Origin: Rhizobium sp.
Lineage (GTDB): Bacteria > Pseudomonadota > Alphaproteobacteria > Rhizobiales > Rhizobiaceae
Assembly (NCBI GenBank): GCA_003527225.1
Contig: DPXQ01000158.1
Coordinates: 29,210-93,209 of the forward strand
Direction: 5' to 3'
Length of the DNA: 64,000 bases
The translations under genes and the position numbers were made by a program. Of this stretch, positions 37,175-46,296 are shown in pieces. Positions within the stretch are counted from its first letter, which is position 1, and every line of letters begins with the position of its first letter. The notes beneath the pieces are model-generated. The model was not told the DNA's origin. It did no database searches and saw only the letters and a program-made list of their open reading frames with translations.

Positions 37175-38391
37175 TGCGGTGTCCCGCCGGTGATGCGGGC
37201 GGCGACGAGGTTCGCCAGCCGCTCCGCTACCTCGTCCTTGTCCATGTCCGGCCATTCCTCGACCCCGGACTTGAATATCAGCTTCACCCGGTTGCGCGTA
37301 CCTCCCATGATGCCGGTTTCCGGCGAAACGTCATTGGCGACGATGAGGTCTGCCCCTTTACGCTCAAGCTTGGAACGGCCATTTGCCTCGACGTTCTGCG
37401 TCTCGGCGGCGAAGCCGACGACGAACTTCGGCCGCTTTTCATGATAGCCGACGGTCTTCAGGATATCCGGGTTTTCGGCAAGTTCGAGCGGCGGCGGGGC
37501 TTCGCCAGGCCGTTTCTTGATCTTCTGATTGGAGGAGGCGGCCACGCGCCAGTCGGCGACGGCGGCGACCATGACGGCGATATCCGCCGGCAGCCGGGAG
37601 ATAACCGCGTCGCGCATCTCTTCGGCCCGCTCGACATGGATCGTTTTCACTCCCTTGGGATCGGGAATGGAAACCGGACCCGACACGAGCGTGACGTCGG
37701 CTCCAAGTCGTGCAAGAGCCGCGGCAATCGCATGGCCCTGGCGCCCGGAGGACCGGTTGGCGATGTAGCGCACTGGGTCGATCGGCTCATGGGTAGGGCC
37801 TGACGTGACGATTGCCGTCTTGCCCGCAAGCGGCTTCGGCCCGCCGGCGAGCAGATCCTCCGCCCCCTCCACGATCTGGAGCGGTTCGGTCATGCGCCCG
37901 AGACCTTTCTCGCCGCTTTCCGCCATCTCACCTTCCATTGGACCGGCAAAGTGGATGCCGTCGGCGCGAAGTGTTGCGACATTGCGCCGGGTTGCCGGAT
38001 TGGACCACATTTTCGGGTTCATCGCCGGCGCAAGGAGGATCGGACGGTCGCTCGCGAGCAGCACGGCGGAGGCAAGATCATCGGCAAGTCCGTTTGCCAT
38101 TTTCGCCATCAGGTCGGCGGTGGCGGGCGCGACGATGATCAGGTCGCATTCGCGCGCCAGCCGGATATGGCCGACATCCTGCTCGTCTTCGCGGGAAAAG
38201 AGATCGGTATAGACATGGGAGGCGGAAAGCGCGCCGACGGCAAGCGGCGTGACGAATTCCTGCGCGGCTCGCGTCATTACCGGACGCACGGAGGCGCCGC
38301 GCTCTCGCAGGCGGCGGATCAGATCAAGGCTCTTATAGGCCGCGATGCCGCCGGAGATGACGAGTAGAATGCTTTTGCCCGAAAGAGACAT
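37171..38391 (-). CDS. coaBC: bifunctional phosphopantothenoylcysteine decarboxylase / phosphopantothenate-cysteine ligase
   Basis: CoaBC, 406 residues, two steps of coenzyme A synthesis. The N-terminal FMN decarboxylase (about 1-185) shows SGGIAAYKS, APATADLMAKMANG and PAMNPKMW; the C-terminal ligase (about 190-400) shows TSGPTHEPIDPVRYI, NRSSGRQG and VAAVADWR. Part of the leftward run ubiE-ubiB-coaBC-mmcQ-like, 120 bases after ubiB. Confidence 0.96.
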   Translation of the reverse strand: MSLSGKSILLVISGGIAAYKSLDLIRRLRERGASVRPVMTRAAQEFVTPLAVGALSASHVYTDLFSREDEQDVGHIRLARECDLIIVAPATADLMAKMANGLADDLASAVLLASDRPILLAPAMNPKMWSNPATRRNVATLRADGIHFAGPMEGEMAESGEKGLGRMTEPLQIVEGAEDLLAGGPKPLAGKTAIVTSGPTHEPIDPVRYIANRSSGRQGHAIAAALARLGADVTLVSGPVSIPDPKGVKTIHVERAEEMRDAVISRLPADIAVMVAAVADWRVAASSNQKIKKRPGEAPPPLELAENPDILKTVGYHEKRPKFVVGFAAETQNVEANGRSKLERKGADLIVANDVSPETGIMGGTRNRVKLIFKSGVEEWPDMDKDEVAERLANLVAARITGGTPQ

Positions 38392-38511
38392 GCCCGATAT
38401 TCCCCAGATGGATCGCCGCGACCCTAGCGCAAAACGGGCCCAAGTGAAATTGTCAGATCTGCCCGCCCGGGTCCGCGTTCCCGGCGACGCGTGACGGTCG
38501 ATACCGGCGCA

Positions 38512-40086
38512 TTAGCCAATATTGACGGCGATATAGACAAGCGCGACCGCGATCACCCAGAGTGCCAATCTGCCGAAACGGCTATGGCGGGCTTCCGACC
38601 TGCCGATCGCGTCGGCTGTCTCGGCATCGAAACGCAGGCCGTGCTCGCTCATATGCATGAGCTCACCGTGGAATTTCTCCGTCTTCGCGGCGATCTCGGG
38701 CGCGACTTCCGCGAGCCGGAACGCGGCCTTCAAGCCGTCCTTCAGGTCCGTGGCGATGCGCTTCGGTCCGAGATTGTCGCGGATCCACCCCGATACGACG
38801 GGTTCGGATGCCTTCCACATGTTGAACTGCGGATTGAGCATGCGGGCAACGCCCTCGACCACGACCATGGTCTTCTGGAGCATCACAAGCTCCGGGCGCG
38901 TCGCCATGTCGAAGAGTTCGGTGACCTCGAAGAGCAGCGTCAGCAGCTTGCCCATGGAGATGGTTTCCGCCGGCTGGCCATGGATCGGCTCGCCGATCGC
39001 CCGGATCGCCTGGGCGAAGCTTGCGACATTGTGATGGGCGGGTACATAGCCGGCTTCGAAATGCACCTCGGCCACACGCAGATAGTCGCGGGTGATGAAG
39101 CCGTAGAGGATTTCGGCCAGGAAGCGCCGTTCCTTCTTTCCGAGCCGCCCGACGATACCCATGTCGACGGCGACGATCATGCCCTGCGGATCGACGAAAA
39201 GATTGCCCGGATGCATGTCGGCATGGAAGAAGCCGTCGCGCAGCGTGTGGCGAAGGAAGGACTGGATCAGCGTATCGGCCAGCGCGTTGAGATCGTAGCC
39301 GGCCGCCCTCAGCGCCTCAACGTCCGACATCTTGATGCCGTCGATCCACTCCATGGTGACGACGTCGCGGCCCGTGCGCGCCCAGTCCACTTTCGGAACC
39401 CGAAATCCGGGATCGTCTTTCGTGTTGTCGGCGATTTCCGAAAGCGCTGCCGCCTCGAGCCGCAGATCCATCTCGATCTTGGTCGTCTGCTCGAGGGTTC
39501 TTGTCACCTCAACAGGTTTCAGCCGGCGCATATGCGGCAGGAACCGTTCTTGCAGACGGGAAACGAGATACATGGCTTCCAGATCGGCTGAGAAACGCCT
39601 GCGTACGCCCGGCCGGATGACCTTGATCGCCACCTTGCGCCGGCCTTCGTCGGTGTCGACCTCGCCGGGATGCACCTGCGCGATGGAGGCGGCCGCGATT
39701 GGTTCGTCGAAAGCGGCATAGAGCTCCCCGACCGGTCGCCCCAGGGATTCCCGGATCGACGACTTTGCCTCATCGGTCGGGAAAAAGGCCATGCGGTCCT
39801 GCAATCCCGAGAGATCTTCGGCCAGCTCGGCGCCGACCACGTCCGGCCGGGTGGCGAGAAACTGGCCGATCTTGACATAGGAGGGCCCAAGCCGTGCCAC
39901 GGCCTTCGAAAGCCGGTCCGAACGCTCCTGCCGCATGGCGCGCTTGCGGGCGAAGATGCCCGCGGCCGATTTGGCAAACGCGATCATCGGCGGCAGGCCT
40001 TCCGACGGCAGCGCGGAGATGACGCCTTCTCGCACGAGAACCCAACCGACCCGTGTGAGGCGGAAATATGCGCCGATCGTGCTCAT
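38512..40086 (-). CDS. ubiB: ubiquinone biosynthesis protein UbiB (ABC1 atypical kinase)
   Basis: UbiB, 524 residues, an ABC1/ADCK-type atypical kinase needed for ubiquinone synthesis. The KxGQ motif (VKIGQFLATRPD), the Ala-rich loop (AAASIAQVH) and the catalytic HADMHPGN / VDMGIVG motifs are all present. A C-terminal hydrophobic segment (about 505-522) anchors it to the membrane. It follows ubiE by 62 bases in the same direction. Confidence 0.95.
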   Translation of the reverse strand: MSTIGAYFRLTRVGWVLVREGVISALPSEGLPPMIAFAKSAAGIFARKRAMRQERSDRLSKAVARLGPSYVKIGQFLATRPDVVGAELAEDLSGLQDRMAFFPTDEAKSSIRESLGRPVGELYAAFDEPIAAASIAQVHPGEVDTDEGRRKVAIKVIRPGVRRRFSADLEAMYLVSRLQERFLPHMRRLKPVEVTRTLEQTTKIEMDLRLEAAALSEIADNTKDDPGFRVPKVDWARTGRDVVTMEWIDGIKMSDVEALRAAGYDLNALADTLIQSFLRHTLRDGFFHADMHPGNLFVDPQGMIVAVDMGIVGRLGKKERRFLAEILYGFITRDYLRVAEVHFEAGYVPAHHNVASFAQAIRAIGEPIHGQPAETISMGKLLTLLFEVTELFDMATRPELVMLQKTMVVVEGVARMLNPQFNMWKASEPVVSGWIRDNLGPKRIATDLKDGLKAAFRLAEVAPEIAAKTEKFHGELMHMSEHGLRFDAETADAIGRSEARHSRFGRLALWVIAVALVYIAVNIG

Positions 40087-40148
40087 CTCGATGTTTCAAT
40101 CCGTAGTGTCTGGTCGGCAAAAGGCTTCTCGCTCAACGGCACCATGGA

Positions 40149-40925
40149 TCAGAGCTTCCAGCCGGAGTGAAGCGCGGCGATCCCGCCTGAATAATTGGTG
40201 AAGGTGACGCGAGAGAAACCGGCCTTCCCGATCATGGCGGCGAAGTCGCGCTGGTTGGGGAATTTGCGGATCGATTCAACGAGATACTGGTAGGGTTCCG
40301 CATCGCCGGTAATCATCTTTCCGAATTGTGGGATCGCCTTGAAGGACCATTGTTCGTAGAACCGGTCGAGGAGCGGCATCTGAACGTCGGAAAACTCGAG
40401 CACGAGAAGCCGGCCGCCGCGCTTGAGCACCCGGTAGGCCTCCCTGAGAGCCACATCGATATGCGGCACGTTGCGGATGCCGAACGCGATCGTATAGGCA
40501 TCGAAGCTGTTGTCTTCGAAGGGTAGCTCCTCCGCATTGGCCTCGACAAAGGTGAGGTTGTCGGAAATCCCCTTCTTTTGCGCCCGCTCCGCCCCGACGC
40601 CGAGCATCGAGCCGTTGATGTCGAGAACCGTCGCGTGGGCGAGCCTTTTCGAGGCTTCCACGATCCGGAATGCGATGTCGCCGGTGCCGCCGGCAACGTC
40701 CAGGACCTTGTAGGAGGGGTCTTTGCGTGGATTGAGCGCGGCGACCATCGCATCCTTCCAGAGGCGGTGAAGTCCTGCCGACATGACATCGTTCATGACG
40801 TCATAACGTTTCGCGACCTTGTGGAATACCTCGTTGACCAGTCCCTGCTTTTCACCTTCCGCAACAGTGCGGAAGCCGTAGGAGGTTTCCATGCCGCCTT
40901 CGGCGGACGTGCGGTTCTCGGGCAT
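40149..40925 (-). CDS. ubiE: demethylmenaquinone/2-methoxy-6-polyprenyl-1,4-benzoquinol methyltransferase
   Basis: UbiE, 258 residues, the C-methyltransferase of ubiquinone synthesis. The [17 protein letters not shown] opening, SAM motif [12 protein letters not shown] and the [20 protein letters not shown] signature are typical. The ATG at 40925 is preferred (GGAGCG six bases before it) over a start 477 bases upstream that runs across the mutM gene. Heads the leftward ubiE-ubiB-coaBC run; divergent from mutM. Confidence 0.95.
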   Translation of the reverse strand: MPENRTSAEGGMETSYGFRTVAEGEKQGLVNEVFHKVAKRYDVMNDVMSAGLHRLWKDAMVAALNPRKDPSYKVLDVAGGTGDIAFRIVEASKRLAHATVLDINGSMLGVGAERAQKKGISDNLTFVEANAEELPFEDNSFDAYTIAFGIRNVPHIDVALREAYRVLKRGGRLLVLEFSDVQMPLLDRFYEQWSFKAIPQFGKMITGDAEPYQYLVESIRKFPNQRDFAAMIGKAGFSRVTFTNYSGGIAALHSGWKL

Positions 40926-41072
40926 GTGGTCGCTCCATTGTCTGATATGGTCCGAGGACCATAGCGAAAACGTCAAAGGCACGCTATCTGTCACGCCGGA
41001 GCCCGGCCGCGACACTTCGCGCTGGTCTATAGACCACAAAAAGCGTGGTTGAAACAGAAAGATGGGTCGGCG

Positions 41073-41963
41073 ATGCCGGAATTGCCAGAAGTCGAAACGG
41101 TCAGGCGGGGGCTCTCGCCCACGATGGAAGGTGCGCTTGTCGCCCGGCTGGAATTGCGCCGCGCCGATCTTCGCTTTCCGTTCCCGATTGATTTCGCTGC
41201 CCGTGTTTGCGGGCGCCGCATTCTTTCTCTTTCCCGGAGAGCAAAATACCTTCTGATCGATCTCGACGACGGCGAAACGGTCATCGCACATCTTGGCATG
41301 TCGGGTTCGTTCCGTATCGAGAAGGACGACGAAAGCACTCTGCCCGGCGCGTTCCATATTCCGCGTTCGAAGGACGAGAAGCACGACCATGTCATATTCC
41401 ATCTGGAGGGGGACGGCGGCCCCGCGCGCGTCATCTATAACGATCCGCGCCGCTTCGGCTTCATGGATATCGCCAGCCGCAACGCCCTCGACCTCTATCC
41501 GGCGTTCCGCAATCTCGGCCCGGAACCCATCGGCAACAGCCTGAGCGCAGAAAGCATGGCCGAACGCTTCGGTGGAAAGAAGCAGCCTCTGAAGGTGGCG
41601 CTGCTCGACCAGAAGAACGTGGCGGGGCTCGGCAATATTTATGTCTGCGAGGCTTTATGCCGATCCGGTCTCTCGCCGCTTCGCTCCGCCGCCTCGCTGG
41701 TGACGAAGACGGGAAAGCCGAACAAGGAACTCGTACTGCTGACAGAAGCGATCCGCGCCGTCATCGCCGATGCGATTGCCGCAGGCGGATCGTCCCTGCG
41801 CGACCACATCCAGACGGATGGCACGCTTGGCTATTTTCAGCATACCTTCCGGGTCTATGACCGCGAGGGGCAGACTTGCGCCACCCCCGGCTGCGGCAGT
41901 ACCGTTCAGCGGATTGTCCAGGCCGGAAGATCGACATTTTATTGTAGCCGCTGCCAGAAATAG
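41073..41963 (+). CDS. mutM: formamidopyrimidine-DNA glycosylase
   Basis: MutM (Fpg), 296 residues, a base-excision enzyme that removes 8-oxoguanine and formamidopyrimidines. The catalytic N-terminal Pro-Glu follows the Met directly (MPELPEVE), which fixes the start at 41073. The H2TH region [18 protein letters not shown] and a four-cysteine zinc finger (CATPGC...YCSRC) at the C-terminus are intact. Followed 23 bases later by echA. Confidence 0.96.
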   Translation: MPELPEVETVRRGLSPTMEGALVARLELRRADLRFPFPIDFAARVCGRRILSLSRRAKYLLIDLDDGETVIAHLGMSGSFRIEKDDESTLPGAFHIPRSKDEKHDHVIFHLEGDGGPARVIYNDPRRFGFMDIASRNALDLYPAFRNLGPEPIGNSLSAESMAERFGGKKQPLKVALLDQKNVAGLGNIYVCEALCRSGLSPLRSAASLVTKTGKPNKELVLLTEAIRAVIADAIAAGGSSLRDHIQTDGTLGYFQHTFRVYDREGQTCATPGCGSTVQRIVQAGRSTFYCSRCQK

Positions 41964-41986
41964 AGGGCGGGTTAAGGGAGAGACAG

Positions 41987-42760
41987 ATGACTTATGAAAC
42001 TCTGCTGGTGGAACTGCGCGGCCGCGTCGCCATCATCACGCTGAACCGCCCGCAGGCGCTGAATGCGCTGAATTCCACCGTCATGACGGAGATGCGCCAG
42101 GCGCTGGGTGAAATCCAGAAGAACGGCGAGGTCGGGGCCGTGGTCCTCACAGGTTCGGAAAAGGCCTTCGCCGCCGGCGCCGACATCAAGGAAATGCAGT
42201 CGCTCGAATTCGTCGACGCCTATATCTCTGATTTCTTCTGCGGCTGGGACGAGGTGGCGGGTTTCCGCAAGCCGATGATCGCCGCCGTTTCCGGCTTTGC
42301 GCTCGGCGGCGGCTGTGAGCTTGCCATGATGTGCGATTTCATCATTGCCTCCTCGACGGCGAAGTTCGGCCAGCCCGAGATCACCCTTGGCGTCATTCCC
42401 GGGATGGGTGGCTCCCAGCGGCTCACGCGCGCGGTCGGCAAGGCGAAGGCGATGGACCTGTGTCTGACGGGCCGGATGATGGACGCCGCCGAAGCAGAGC
42501 GTTCCGGCCTCGTCGCCCGCGTGGTCGAACCGGAGCGGCTTCTCGATGAAGCAATTGCCGCGGCCGAAAAGATTGCCTCCTTCTCGGCTCCTGCCGTGAT
42601 GATGGCCAAGGAGAGCGTCAGCCGCGCGTTCGAGCAGACCCTTGCCGAGGGATTGCGTTTCGAGCGACGCCTGTTCCATTCGCTTTTTGCCACAGAAGAC
42701 CAGAAGGAGGGCATGACTGCCTTCGTCGAAAAGCGGAAGGCAGCTTTCAAGAACCGCTGA
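41987..42760 (+). CDS. enoyl-CoA hydratase/isomerase family protein
   Basis: A 257-residue crotonase-fold enzyme that hydrates 2-enoyl-CoA in fatty acid oxidation. The oxyanion-hole segments [11 protein letters not shown] and [15 protein letters not shown], with the two catalytic Glu positions ([18 protein letters not shown] region), are typical of the short-chain EchA type. A GGGAGAGAC ribosome binding site precedes the ATG. It lies between mutM and rpsT, an order kept in many rhizobia. Confidence 0.93.
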   Translation: MTYETLLVELRGRVAIITLNRPQALNALNSTVMTEMRQALGEIQKNGEVGAVVLTGSEKAFAAGADIKEMQSLEFVDAYISDFFCGWDEVAGFRKPMIAAVSGFALGGGCELAMMCDFIIASSTAKFGQPEITLGVIPGMGGSQRLTRAVGKAKAMDLCLTGRMMDAAEAERSGLVARVVEPERLLDEAIAAAEKIASFSAPAVMMAKESVSRAFEQTLAEGLRFERRLFHSLFATEDQKEGMTAFVEKRKAAFKNR

Positions 42761-42805
42761 GGCGCCATGATCGTCGGCAATGCGCGGTTTCGGCGAAATT
42801 GCGCG

Positions 42806-42834
42806 TTGACGACGGTGCGCTTTCCGGCTATATG
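42806..42834 (+). promoter_or_regulatory. sigma-70-type promoter of rpsT
   Basis: TTGACG, 17 bases, TATATG: close to the consensus -35/-10 pair with ideal spacing. It lies in the echA-rpsT gap, giving a leader of about 115 bases before the rpsT ATG. Confidence 0.7.
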
Positions 42835-42956
42835 CCCGCCCACAGTTAGGAAAGCTTCTGGCTTTTCCGCGATTGCTCCCGAATTGCTGAAAGCGTAGGT
42901 CGCAAGGCCCGATGCGGCGATGGCGGAGTTTGGTTTGAATTCGAAGAGAGGCATCC

Positions 42957-43223
42957 ATGGCCAATACAACTTCGGCGAAGAAGGCGACCCGCAAGATCGC
43001 TCGCCGTACTGCAGTCAACAAGGCTCGCCGTTCGCGGGTTCGCGGTTTCATCCGTAAGGTCGAAGAGGCGATCGCCTCCGGTGATGCAGCCGTCGCTCAG
43101 GATGCCCTGAAGGCGGCCCAGCCGGAACTGCAGCGAGCCGCCGGCAAAGGCGTTGTCCATGCCAATACGGCCTCGCGCAAGATCTCTCGTCTGGCGCAGC
43201 GCGTGAAGGCTCTATCGGCCTAA
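42957..43223 (+). CDS. rpsT: 30S ribosomal protein S20
   Basis: S20, 88 residues, a small basic primary-binding protein of the 30S subunit. [17 protein letters not shown] and the helical Ala/Lys-rich body match the family. Expressed from its own strong promoter and ended by a terminator; its leader could carry autoregulation as in E. coli, but I see no clear structure. Upstream neighbour of dnaA on the same strand. Confidence 0.97.
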   Translation: MANTTSAKKATRKIARRTAVNKARRSRVRGFIRKVEEAIASGDAAVAQDALKAAQPELQRAAGKGVVHANTASRKISRLAQRVKALSA

Positions 43224-43251
43224 TTCCCGACGCAATTTTGACATTTTCTCT

Positions 43252-43278
43252 AAGCTCGGCTGTCAAGCCGGGCTTTTT
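43252..43278 (+). terminator. Rho-independent terminator of rpsT
   Basis: AGCTCGGCT GTCA AGCCGGGCT followed by TTTT: 9-bp stem with one wobble and a T-run, 29 bases after the rpsT stop. Confidence 0.85.
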
Positions 43279-43285
43279 GTGTTTT

Positions 43286-43318
43286 CTTTCAGCTTGTTGT
43301 CATCAGTCTGTCATCATG
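43286..43318 (+). promoter_or_regulatory. Pho-box match upstream of dnaA
   Basis: Three 11-bp-spaced units: CTTTCAG (43286, 5 of 7), TTGTCAT (43297, 6 of 7) and CTGTCAT (43308, 7 of 7), compared with the rhizobial PhoB unit CTGTCAT. It is the best such match noticed in the window, just past the rpsT terminator and pointing toward dnaA. Confidence 0.5.
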
Positions 43319-43404
43319 AAAAGTCGATGTCAGGACGATGACAGGAAAAACGCAATAAAATCATTTACTTACTGGAGGTGCGATCGCCCCGTTTCGCTTT
43401 ACTT

Positions 43405-43494
43405 AAGGGGAGGCGACGCCAGTTTCGAGTCAAGCAAATTTTTATTTTTTTTGATTCTGGCGTCCTGTCGCCGTCGCTCTTTTTGAATCCCCTT
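43405..43494. repeat. long inverted repeat flanking an A/T tract
   Basis: AAGGGG (43405-43410) pairs with CCCCTT (43489-43494), and GACGCCAG (43415-43422) pairs perfectly with CTGGCGTC (43457-43464). The loop includes AAATTTTTATTTTTTTTGATT. Three to four of the GANTC sites lie inside. Confidence 0.5.
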
Positions 43495-43552
43495 GATTCA
43501 AAAGCGATTCTTGATCCCCGGATTGTGACAGTCAAAATAGTGGTCGCGAGTC
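43427..43552. promoter_or_regulatory. cluster of six GANTC (CcrM methylation) sites
   Basis: GANTC sites start at 43427, 43453, 43485, 43495, 43506 and 43548. One site per 256 bases would be expected with equal base use, so six in 126 bases is strong enrichment. CcrM methylation of GANTC controls dnaA transcription in Caulobacter. Confidence 0.65.
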
Positions 43553-44012
43553 AATGGCCAGAACTTAATTTTGCGTAAAATTCACTGTTGATCTTGGCTT
43601 TTGATCCTGCCTAAATGAGTTCCAGCAAGAGGCACGGAGTTGACCTCGGAGGGCAATTTGCAGCTGGCCTACAGTTGCCAAAGAGCCTTCGGTGCATCTT
43701 GTAGCGGAATGTTTCTATTCCGTTTTTTCAGACAGTGTTCGACCTTGCATCGGGATCTTACAAGATTCCGTATGGGTACTTTCGTGCGCGGTCCTAGGGG
43801 GGGCTGGCGGTCGATGGAGAAGGGGGAAGACTAAAGCGCAGACGGTCATTTCATTCGAGGTGGAAGGACCGGGAAGATCATAATGGGGGACTGGCCTTGG
43901 CCGGTCACGCCAAGCGGTGCCAAGCCCGATTGGTTTGGGCTCAAGGTGCAGCGGACGTGAGGTGTTGCCTGAACTCTCCCTGGGGAGGGCGGCAGCGCAG
44001 GCAGCAGGGGCT

Positions 44013-44038
44013 ACCGGACGTAAATTGCGACGTCCGGT
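44013..44038 (+). promoter_or_regulatory. perfect hairpin in the dnaA leader
   Basis: ACCGGACGT, loop AAATTGCG, ACGTCCGGT: a 9-bp perfect stem ending 29 bases before the dnaA ATG, just upstream of its ribosome binding site GGAAGGCGG. No T-run follows, so it is more likely a control or stability element than a terminator. Confidence 0.5.
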
Positions 44039-44067
44039 CTAAAAGACAAAATTTGGAAGGCGGCAAA

Positions 44068-45618
44068 ATGCATATCAATTCAGTGACGGCCGGTGCAGCG
44101 GTTGACGGGAACCATGCACAAACGGCGATCGGTGCCGTATGCTCTGAAGCGGCAGGGGACAATTCCGAGATGAAGCATGATGTCTTGTTTGAGCGGTTCA
44201 GTCTGAGGCTGAAAGCTCAGGTTGGTCCTGACGTCTATGCAAGCTGGTTCGGTCGGCTGAAGCTGCATTCTGCATCGAAAAGCCTCATACGCCTGACGGT
44301 CCCGACGACCTTTCTCAAGTCCTGGATCAACAATCGTTACCTTGATCTCATCACCAGCATTTTCCAGCAGGAAGATCCGGGCATCCTGAAGGTCGAGATC
44401 CTTGTGCGCAGCGCCAGCCGTAGCGGCCGGGTCGCCGTCGCGGAAGACCAGAAGCCGGCAACCGATGCCGCGCCCTCCGCTCCTGCCCGCAAGCCGATGG
44501 CGCAGCAAGTCGGGCAAATAGCGCCACATCATAGCGCCACGTCGCGCGCAGCGCCGCTCGGACCGTTGTTCGGATCGCCACTCGATTCCCGCTATACGTT
44601 CGACGGCTTTGTCGAGGGCGCCTCGAACCGCGTTGCCCTGGCCGCCGCCAAGACCATTGCCGAGGCCGGCGCCGGCGCCGTTCGCTTCAATCCGCTCTTC
44701 ATTCATTCCTCGGTCGGCCTGGGCAAGACCCATCTTCTGCAGGCGGTCGCCAATGCGGCAATCAACAGCCCTCGGGCTCCGCGCGTGGTCTATCTGACCG
44801 CCGAATACTTCATGTGGCGCTTTGCGACTGCAATCCGCGACAATGACGCCCTGACGCTGAAGGACTCGTTGCGCAATATCGATCTCCTGATCATCGACGA
44901 CATGCAGTTCCTGCAGGGCAAGATGATCCAGCACGAATTCTGTCATCTGCTGAACATGCTGCTCGACAGCGCCAAGCAGGTCGTGGTCGCGGCTGATCGG
45001 GCGCCCTGGGAGTTGGAGTCGCTCGATCCGCGGGTGCGCTCGCGCCTGCAGGGCGGCGTTGCCATCGAAATGGAAGCGCCCGACTACGAGATGCGCCTCC
45101 AAATGCTGACGAGCCGGCTGGAGGCTGCCTGCCGGGACGATGCCACGCTCGACATTCCCCTCGATGTCCTTGCCCATGTCGCCCGCAATGTAACGAGCAG
45201 CGGTCGCGACCTGGAAGGTGCCTTCAACCAGCTGATTTTCCGCCGCTCCTTCGAGCCGAACCTGTCCATCGAGCGTGTCGACGAGTTGCTGGCCCATCTG
45301 GTCGGAGCCGGAGAACAGAAGCGCGTCCGCATCGAGGACATCCAGCGGGTCGTGGCCCGTCACTACAATGTCTCGCGTCAGGAACTGGTGTCGAACCGCC
45401 GCACGCGCGTCATCGTCAAGCCGCGCCAGATCGCCATGTATCTGGCAAAGACGCTGACGCCGCGCTCCTTCCCGGAGATCGGCCGCCGCTTCGGCGGGCG
45501 TGACCACACGACGGTCCTGCATGCCGTGCGCAAGATTGAGGAACTGATCGGTGGCGATACCAAGCTCAGCCACGAGGTCGAACTCCTGAAGCGGCTGATC
45601 AACGAAAACAACGCATGA
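44068..45618 (+). CDS. dnaA: chromosomal replication initiator protein DnaA
   Basis: DnaA, 516 residues, the AAA+ protein that melts the chromosomal origin. Domain I begins at [18 protein letters not shown]; the AAA+ core has Walker A GLGKTH (near residue 217) and Walker [14 protein letters not shown]; domain IV ends with the DNA-binding signature [12 protein letters not shown]. The ATG at 44068 has GGAAGGCGG upstream; the ATG at 44170 is an alternative that would remove a poorly conserved 34-residue leader. It is far from dnaN and gyrase genes, as in Rhizobiaceae. Confidence 0.95.
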   Translation: MHINSVTAGAAVDGNHAQTAIGAVCSEAAGDNSEMKHDVLFERFSLRLKAQVGPDVYASWFGRLKLHSASKSLIRLTVPTTFLKSWINNRYLDLITSIFQQEDPGILKVEILVRSASRSGRVAVAEDQKPATDAAPSAPARKPMAQQVGQIAPHHSATSRAAPLGPLFGSPLDSRYTFDGFVEGASNRVALAAAKTIAEAGAGAVRFNPLFIHSSVGLGKTHLLQAVANAAINSPRAPRVVYLTAEYFMWRFATAIRDNDALTLKDSLRNIDLLIIDDMQFLQGKMIQHEFCHLLNMLLDSAKQVVVAADRAPWELESLDPRVRSRLQGGVAIEMEAPDYEMRLQMLTSRLEAACRDDATLDIPLDVLAHVARNVTSSGRDLEGAFNQLIFRRSFEPNLSIERVDELLAHLVGAGEQKRVRIEDIQRVVARHYNVSRQELVSNRRTRVIVKPRQIAMYLAKTLTPRSFPEIGRRFGGRDHTTVLHAVRKIEELIGGDTKLSHEVELLKRLINENNA

Positions 45619-45621
45619 TGA

Positions 45622-45647
45622 AAGGCCGGCGGAGACGTCGGCCTTCT
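45622..45647 (+). terminator. terminator hairpin after dnaA
   Basis: AAGGCCG GCGGAGACGT CGGCCTT, followed by CTTCG, starts four bases after the dnaA stop. The stem is perfect but the T-run is weak. Confidence 0.55.
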
Positions 45648-45675
45648 TCGTCGCGACCTATTGTGGAGCCACGGT

Positions 45676-46269
45676 TTGGGCAATTCCCCGGATACGCCGA
45701 TCGCCTTCTATGACGAGAATGCGGTCACCTATGCGGCCCGGCAGCGCCAGGCGCCGATCGAACGGCTGAAGGCTTTCGCGAACGTTCTACCGTTGGGTAG
45801 CGCGATCCTAGAGCTCGGCTGCGGCGCGGGCGCGGACAGCGCATGGTTCATCGAGCGCGGCTTTGCCGTGACACCGACGGACGGATCGGCCGCCATGGCC
45901 CACCAGGCGGAGGCGAGGCTTGGCCGTCCCGTGCGGGTGATGCGCTTTTCGGACCTTGACGATTTGACGGCCTATGACGGCGTCTGGGCGAATGCCTGCC
46001 TGCTGCATGTGCCCCGCGCCGAGCTCCCCGACGTCCTCCTTCGCATCCGCCGCGCCCTGCGGAACAACGGCCTCTTCTATGCAAGCTTCAAGGCCGGCGT
46101 GGAGGAGGGGGCAGACCGGTTCGGTCGCTACTACAATCGGCCCTCGCCGGAATGGCTGACAGAGTCCTATCGCCTGGCTGGCTTTGCCACGCCCCGGATA
46201 GAGACGGCCTCTGGCGGCGGCTATGATGGCGAGCCGACCGATTGGCTGCATATTTGGGCTTGCAGCTGA
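45676..46269 (+). CDS. class I SAM-dependent methyltransferase
   Basis: A 197-residue small-molecule-type methyltransferase with SAM motif I ILELGCGAGADSAWF and an acidic TDGS loop after the second strand; HVPRAELPDVLLRIRRALRNNGLFYASFK is typical of the Methyltransf_11/25 type. The start is uncertain: a TTG at 45676 has GGAG seven bases before it, and another TTG lies at 45661. It directly follows dnaA. Substrate unknown. Confidence 0.8.
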   Translation: MGNSPDTPIAFYDENAVTYAARQRQAPIERLKAFANVLPLGSAILELGCGAGADSAWFIERGFAVTPTDGSAAMAHQAEARLGRPVRVMRFSDLDDLTAYDGVWANACLLHVPRAELPDVLLRIRRALRNNGLFYASFKAGVEEGADRFGRYYNRPSPEWLTESYRLAGFATPRIETASGGGYDGEPTDWLHIWACS

Positions 46270-46296
46270 TCATGCCGATTACGGGAGACGGCAGTG

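Larger units (their letters stand above)
43224..44067 (+). other. long noncoding regulatory region between rpsT and dnaA
   Basis: An 844-base gap, the longest in the window. In order it holds the rpsT terminator, a Pho-box match (43286-43318), a long inverted repeat around an A/T tract (43405-43494), six GANTC sites (43427-43552), a weak promoter candidate (TTGATC at 43588, 18 bases, TAAATG at 43612) and a hairpin before the dnaA start (44013-44038). The A/T-rich first half contrasts with the GC-rich genes. A 66-codon frame at 43378-43578 is not convincing. No consensus DnaA box (TTATCCACA) was seen. Confidence 0.75.

Noticed and set aside
43378..43578. 66-codon frame in the rpsT-dnaA gap, starting GTG after GGAG
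   Set aside because: The spacing from GGAG to the start is too short, the frame runs through the A/T tract and inverted repeat, and composition is unlike a protein. Kept as noncoding.
43224..44067. Chromosomal origin of replication next to dnaA
   Set aside because: No TTATCCACA-type DnaA boxes seen, and oriC in studied Rhizobiaceae lies elsewhere (near hemE). The A/T tract and GANTC sites alone are better explained as dnaA regulation.
44080..45573. 497-codon frame antisense to dnaA
   Set aside because: dnaA on the plus strand is complete; the antisense frame has no credible start or family.
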